Assembly (NCBI GenBank): GCA_000991205.1
Contig: LBRC01000011.1
Location: forward strand, 1 to 23,478
Origin: Parcubacteria group bacterium GW2011_GWA2_36_10
Lineage (GTDB): Bacteria > Patescibacteriota > Patescibacteriia > UBA1558 > GWA2-36-10
Length of the DNA: 23,478 bases
Direction of reading: 5' to 3'
Shown: positions 19,897 to 23,478 of the stretch, piece by piece
Layout: every line of letters begins with the position of its first letter
How positions within the stretch are numbered: position 1 is the first letter of the stretch
The notes under the pieces: generated by a model
Database searches by the model: none
Seen by the model: only the letters and a program-made list of their open reading frames with translations
What the model was told of the DNA's origin: nothing
Program-made: the position numbers and the translations under genes

Positions 19897-20230
19897 AGAG
19901 TTTGCTTTTGGTAAAAGCAAAAATAAATTGTTTAGTTATGGCCTGAAAATCTAGCTCTAGAGCTTGTTTTTTGGCTATGATTAGCACAGAAAAGCCAGTG
20001 GCCAAATTTGGTAACAAGTCTTTGACAACTGCTCGCATGCGCCTTTTTAATAAATTTCTAGCCACGGCTCGTTTATCAACTTTGGTAGAAACCACGAAAG
20101 CAAATTTACTAATTTTCTCTTGATTTTTTTGATATTTAAAAATAAATTGTGGCAAAAAAAAGGTCTGACCAGCTCTAGTCAAACTTTTTATTTCTTGATC
20201 TTGATGTAGCCGATGTAATTTTGGCAACAT
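19877..20230 (-). CDS. rnpA: Ribonuclease P protein component
   Basis: 117 residues. The N-terminal MLPKLHRLHQDQEIKSLTRAG and the RNR-type motif RAVARNLLKRRMRAVVKDLL identify it. It binds the RNase P RNA (not in this window) for tRNA 5' maturation. 18 bases separate it from rpmH. Confidence 0.95.
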   Translation of the reverse strand: MLPKLHRLHQDQEIKSLTRAGQTFFLPQFIFKYQKNQEKISKFAFVVSTKVDKRAVARNLLKRRMRAVVKDLLPNLATGFSVLIIAKKQALELDFQAITKQFIFAFTKSKLYVNRPK

Positions 20231-20248
20231 AAAATAAGGAAAAATTAA

Positions 20249-20389
20249 TTAAACCGTCAATTTTGCTCTGCCCTTGGTGCGTCTTTTAGCTAAAACCTTG
20301 CGTCCGGTTTTAGTAGACATTCTGGCACGAAAGCCGTGTGTTTTGGCTCTTTTTCTGGTTTTTGGTTGGTATGTTCTTTTGGTTGCCAT
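20249..20389 (-). CDS. rpmH: 50S ribosomal protein bL34
   Basis: 46 residues, very basic: MATKRTYQPKTRKRAKTHGF, RMSTKTGRKVLAKRRTKGRAKL. This is the canonical bL34 with its usual length, first gene of the minus-strand cluster beside dnaA. Confidence 0.97.
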   Translation of the reverse strand: MATKRTYQPKTRKRAKTHGFRARMSTKTGRKVLAKRRTKGRAKLTV

Positions 20390-20553
20390 AAATATTTATA
20401 TATTAGACTAATAGTTTAGCAAAGATAACATATTTTATGTTTTTTGGCAAGACAAAACATTTTACACGGGTAAACACAGCTTATCAACAACTTATAAACG
20501 CTTGGGGATATTTCGGTAAATTTTTATTTGTGATATAGTATAAACAATCAATA
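20390..20553. promoter_or_regulatory. rpmH-dnaA divergent region with DnaA-box-like site
   Basis: Contains TTATCAACA at 20481-20489 (one change from TTATCCACA), with TTATAAACG nearby. TATAGT and TATAAA (20534-20544) are -10 candidates so close to the dnaA ATG that the leader would be minimal. No convincing -35 is seen. Suggests DnaA control of its own gene. Confidence 0.5.
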
Positions 20554-21936
20554 ATGGCTTGTAAAACTATGGCTAATTACGAAAAAGAGTGGCAGAACGC
20601 TTTGGGTTATCTAGAACTCTTGATTAGCCGCGCTAATTTTACCACTTGGTTTAAAAACACTTTTATTTTAGAGGCTGATGAGCAAAATATAATTATTGCT
20701 ACACCAAATGCTTTTACTAAGGTCTGGCTAGAAAAAAAATACCACGAACACATTGTAAAAGCCCTGGGAGATGCCTTTTCTAAACAAAATCTACAAGTTA
20801 TCTACAAGGTATACACAAGCCAAAGTATGGCTAATATTAGCAAAAATGTATCAGAACCAGCAGAAAAACCCACTAAAACTGTGTATAACCGAGAAGAGGC
20901 TAGGCCACAAAATAAGTTCGGTTTAAACCCCAAGTATACCTTTCAAACCTTTGTAGTTGGCCCTGGTAATGAACTAGCCCAAGCAGCCGCCCAAGCAGCC
21001 GCCAAAAAGCCCGGAGAACTTTATAATCCTTTGTTTATCTATGGAGGAGTGGGTTTAGGTAAGACCCACTTGGTCCAGGCGGTGGGGAATTATATTTTAG
21101 CTCAAGACCCAAATAAAAAAATCCTCTATATTAATAGCGAAAAGTTCACTAATGACTTTATTTATGCGATTAAAAACGGTAAAACCGAGCAATTTAAGCA
21201 AAATTACCGCGATGTTGATGTTTTGTTAATCGATGATATCCAATTTATCTCTTCTAAAGAACAGACGCAGGAAGAGTTTTTTCATACTTTTAATGCTTTA
21301 CACCAAAACGGTAAACAAATAGTGATCTCCTCTGATCGACCGCCAAAAGCTATTCTTGGTATAGAGAGTCGCCTTACTTCTCGTTTTGAGTGGGGGATGA
21401 TCGCTGATATTTCTTTTCCTGATTTAGAGACCAGAATGGCGATTTTGGAGATAAAGTGCCAAGAAAAAGGCTATTTTCTTGATAAAGACATTATTAGTTT
21501 TGTTGCGCAAAATATCCAAGAAAACATCAGGGAGCTAGAAGGTGCTTTAAACAGAATTATTGCCTTTCACCAGCTAAATAGCACCAAACCGTCTTTGGAT
21601 AGCGTGCGCTCACTTTTGGGTGGTATTTCAGCTAATCCTAAAAGGGCTGGCCTCACCATCAAAAAGCTTTTGAGCGTAGTGGCTAGTTTTTATGGCATTA
21701 GCCTAGAAGACTTGATTGGTATTAGTCGTAAAAAAGAGCTGGTCGTCCCTCGCCAAATCACGATGTTTTTAATGCGCGAAGAACTTAAATCTTCTTATCC
21801 TAGTATTGGCCAGAGCTTAGGTGGTCGCGATCACACTACTGCGATGCACGCTTGTTTAAAAATTTCACAAGCAGTTGATAATGATGAAAAAACAAAAAAT
21901 GATGTAGCGGTTTTGCGACAAAAAATCTATGAATAA
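20554..21936 (+). CDS. dnaA: Chromosomal replication initiator DnaA
   Basis: 460 residues. Domain I (about 8-75; WQNALGYLELLISRANFTTWFKN), a short linker domain II, then the AAA+ domain starting at FVVGPGNELAQAAA. Walker A GGVGLGKTHL (about 164-173) and Walker B DVLLIDDIQF (about 222-231) are intact, as is the SSDRPPK sensor-1 region and the ESRLTSRFEWG arginine-finger helix. Domain IV ends with ITMFLMREELKSSYPSIGQSLGGRDHTTAMHAC, the DNA-binding signature for DnaA boxes. Start at 20554 or the ATG 15 bases later cannot be decided. It is followed by the origin region. Confidence 0.97.
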   Translation: MACKTMANYEKEWQNALGYLELLISRANFTTWFKNTFILEADEQNIIIATPNAFTKVWLEKKYHEHIVKALGDAFSKQNLQVIYKVYTSQSMANISKNVSEPAEKPTKTVYNREEARPQNKFGLNPKYTFQTFVVGPGNELAQAAAQAAAKKPGELYNPLFIYGGVGLGKTHLVQAVGNYILAQDPNKKILYINSEKFTNDFIYAIKNGKTEQFKQNYRDVDVLLIDDIQFISSKEQTQEEFFHTFNALHQNGKQIVISSDRPPKAILGIESRLTSRFEWGMIADISFPDLETRMAILEIKCQEKGYFLDKDIISFVAQNIQENIRELEGALNRIIAFHQLNSTKPSLDSVRSLLGGISANPKRAGLTIKKLLSVVASFYGISLEDLIGISRKKELVVPRQITMFLMREELKSSYPSIGQSLGGRDHTTAMHACLKISQAVDNDEKTKNDVAVLRQKIYE

Positions 21937-22182
21937 GTCAGGTATAGCTTGTGGAAAATAAAGTTGATAAAGCGAATTTGTCCCCAAAATATTTTTTAAA
22001 ATAAATATCAAAGTGGATAAAAACAACTAAAGCACAAGTTCATCAACTTTTTGTCCACCTCTAAAAACATAACTAAAAAATAATAAAAGCTCGCAAATAA
22101 ATAATAAAACTAAAACTTATCAACATTTCCCCAGCGCTTATTACTATTACTATTTATATATAATAAAATAACTATTAAGTAT
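21937..22182. other. oriC: Replication origin oriC
   Basis: AT-rich intergenic region between dnaA and dnaN with several DnaA-box-like nonamers: TGTGGAAAA (21950-21958, reverse), AGTTGATAA (near 21964, reverse), AGTGGATAA (22012-22020, reverse), TTATCAACA (22117-22125). After the last box come a GC-rich TTTCCCCAGCGC, the triplets TTA-TTA-CTA-TTA-CTA (22138-22152) and a TATATATAATA tract. That order is the basal unwinding layout (DnaA box, GC-rich spacer, DnaA-trio) described for Bacillus subtilis. Confidence 0.8.
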
Positions 22183-23040
22183 ATGAAGCTCACTTGTACA
22201 CAAGAGAACCTAAACAAAGGATTAAGTTTAGTTTCTCATATAGCTAATAAAAATAATAATTTACCAATCTTAAATAATGTTTTATTAAAAGCTGATAAGA
22301 ATGGTTTATTGTTAGTCACCACCGATTTAGAAATCGGTATCAAAGCTTTTGTGCGTGGCAAAGTCGACGAAGAAGGGGAGTTTACTGTAGGCGCGAAGCT
22401 GCTTAATGATTTTGTTTCTTTGGTGCCTAAAGAAAACATCGATTTAGAGCTCAAAGAAAATACTTTAAAAATAAAAAGCAAGAATCAAAAAACAAATATC
22501 AAGGGTTTGGAAGCAGAAGATTTCCCCTTGATCCCAGAAATAGAAAAAGAAAACGAAGTGGAGCTCAACATGAACGATTTTAAAACTGCTTTGAGCCAAT
22601 TAGTTTTCTCTGCTTCTCTAGACTCTTCTCGTTTAGAAATAAACGCGGTGTTTTTTAATTTTTTAAAAAACGAATTAGTCTTGGCCGCCACCGATAGCTA
22701 TCGTTTGGCTGAAAAAAAGTTAGTTATTAATTCTGGCCAAGAAAAAGAGCTTATCGTGCCCCTAAAAACCATTCAGGAATTATTAAGGATTTTAAACGAT
22801 CAAAATAATCAGGCTTTGAAAATTTATTTTAACGAAAATCAAATCATGTTTGTTTTTGATGGCGTGGAGCTGATCTCTCGGGTGGTTTCTGGCAAATATC
22901 CAGACTATCAACAAATCATCCCCAAAAGCTTTAATACCGAGGCTAAGTTTGCGGTGAATCAGCTAGTGCCAGCCATCAAATCAGCCGCCTTGTTTTGTAA
23001 GCCAGGCATCAACGACGTGCGCCTAAGCATCGCCAACAAC
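22183..23040 (+). CDS. dnaN: DNA polymerase III beta clamp, C-terminus lost at a junction
   Basis: The frame starts with MKLTCTQENLNKGLSLVSHIANKN, typical of DnaN, and keeps DnaN features (NLPILNNVLLKAD, FTVGAKLLNDFV, LVLAATDSYRLAEKK, ELISRVVSGKYPDYQQIIP) for about 286 residues. After VRLSIANN, where the third clamp domain should continue, the reading frame goes on for about 110 residues that match nothing and are the reverse strand of an IMP dehydrogenase. The family length is about 370, so roughly 80 residues are missing. GC jumps at the same point (57% in a 60-base count at 23101-23160). The truncation comes from the join, not necessarily from the organism. Confidence 0.9.
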
Positions 23041-23478
23041 CAAATTTTCCCGCTTGGTCATCACATGTTTTATCAAAGCGTAATCATCGGCAAAAGTAAG
23101 GTCGCGATTCGTGACCAAACCCAACAGATGTTTCGCCTCGTCTGCCACCAGCAAACCGGTTACACTGCGTTCCATGGCGAAATTCTTCGCTTCCTGCGCC
23201 GTTATATTCTCATCTATGCAATACGGCTCTTTAATCACATAATTCTGCGCTCGTTTCACTCTTTTGACTTCTTCCACATTTTCCTCAATCGTCATAAACC
23301 GGTGGATAATGCCAATTCCGCCCAACCGCGCCATCGCGATCGCCATATCCGATTCGGTCACCGTATCCATATTTGAGCTGACAATCGGGATATTCAGGGT
23401 TATTTTTTTGGTCAACCTGGTTTTTGTATCGGCCATTGACCTTGAATCCAAAGTGGACCTTCTGGGCACGATTAAAAC
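23041..23478 (-). CDS. guaB: IMP dehydrogenase fragment, probably from another genome
   Basis: Reading leftwards from the window edge: VLIVPRRSTLDSRSMADTK, ITLNIPIVSSNMDTVTESDMA, ARLGGIGIIHRFMTIEENVEEV, then a CBS domain (AQEAKNFAMERSVTGLLVADEAK, LGLVTNRDLTF) and VMTKRENLV. That is the N-terminal third of IMP dehydrogenase, which oxidises IMP to XMP in guanine nucleotide synthesis. Its beginning lies beyond the window; its catalytic cysteine half is absent because dnaN begins at the junction. It is GC-richer than the flanking dnaN and faces it head to head. Confidence 0.88.

Overview
The window looks like part of a Candidate Phyla Radiation (Patescibacteria, probably Parcubacteria-like) genome around its replication origin. 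Evidence: low-GC, short, tightly packed genes; a NusB-Nudix fusion; lamin-tail/PKD surface protein; VanW, bactofilin and CsoR-type genes typical of these minimal genomes; many short palindromes, several inside coding sequence; and the order yidC-yidD-rnpA-rpmH / dnaA-oriC-dnaN at the right end. The standard genetic code fits all genes seen.

Left to right. 1-1641 (minus): an rpmF - nusB/nudix - rnc operon, rnc being cut by the window edge. 1642-2360: no protein gene that I can support, but two strong plus-strand promoters, a structured RNA of about 225 nt with its own terminator, a second short RNA unit, and a tRNA with a peculiar anticodon loop. 2361-5040 (minus): hsp20 - small protein - VanW operon. 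5174-5677 (minus): a GC-rich orphan membrane protein. 5879-6258 (plus): a 48-residue membrane peptide, tRNA-Leu and tRNA-Val. 6312-9529 (minus): a Nudix hydrolase and a large secreted lamin-tail/PKD protein. 9654-10058: ssb. 10201-10457: a possible small RNA unit rich in alternative hairpins. 10513-11872: two divergent GC-rich orphan genes. 11934-12569: rnhB. 12690-15405 (minus): csoR - trxA - trxB - gdhA under a palindromic CsoR-like operator; trxB lacks its N-terminal FAD-binding region. 15553-15924: a fourth GC-rich orphan. 16142-17231 (minus): tRNA-Arg and a CNNM/CorC-type CBS membrane protein. 17343-17468: a 41-residue membrane peptide. 17609-18788 (plus): bactofilin and a degenerate diacylglycerol-kinase-like protein. 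18848-20389 (minus): yidC, yidD, rnpA, rpmH. 20554 onwards: dnaA, oriC, dnaN.

Three observations stand out. First, four monocistronic GC-rich genes of no recognisable family sit as self-contained cassettes (host-type promoter, own Shine-Dalgarno, own terminator) in an AT-rich genome. Second, palindromic elements are inserted in frame in Hsp20, RNase HII and the lamin-tail protein, and a related hairpin recurs just upstream of three start codons. Third, near 23040 the sequence jumps from dnaN to the opposite strand of a GC-richer guaB, truncating both; this looks like a chimeric join, so the last ~440 bases should not be trusted as the same genome.

The oriC has DnaA-box-like sites, a GC-rich spacer and a run of TTA/CTA triplets that match the basal unwinding architecture known from Bacillus subtilis.
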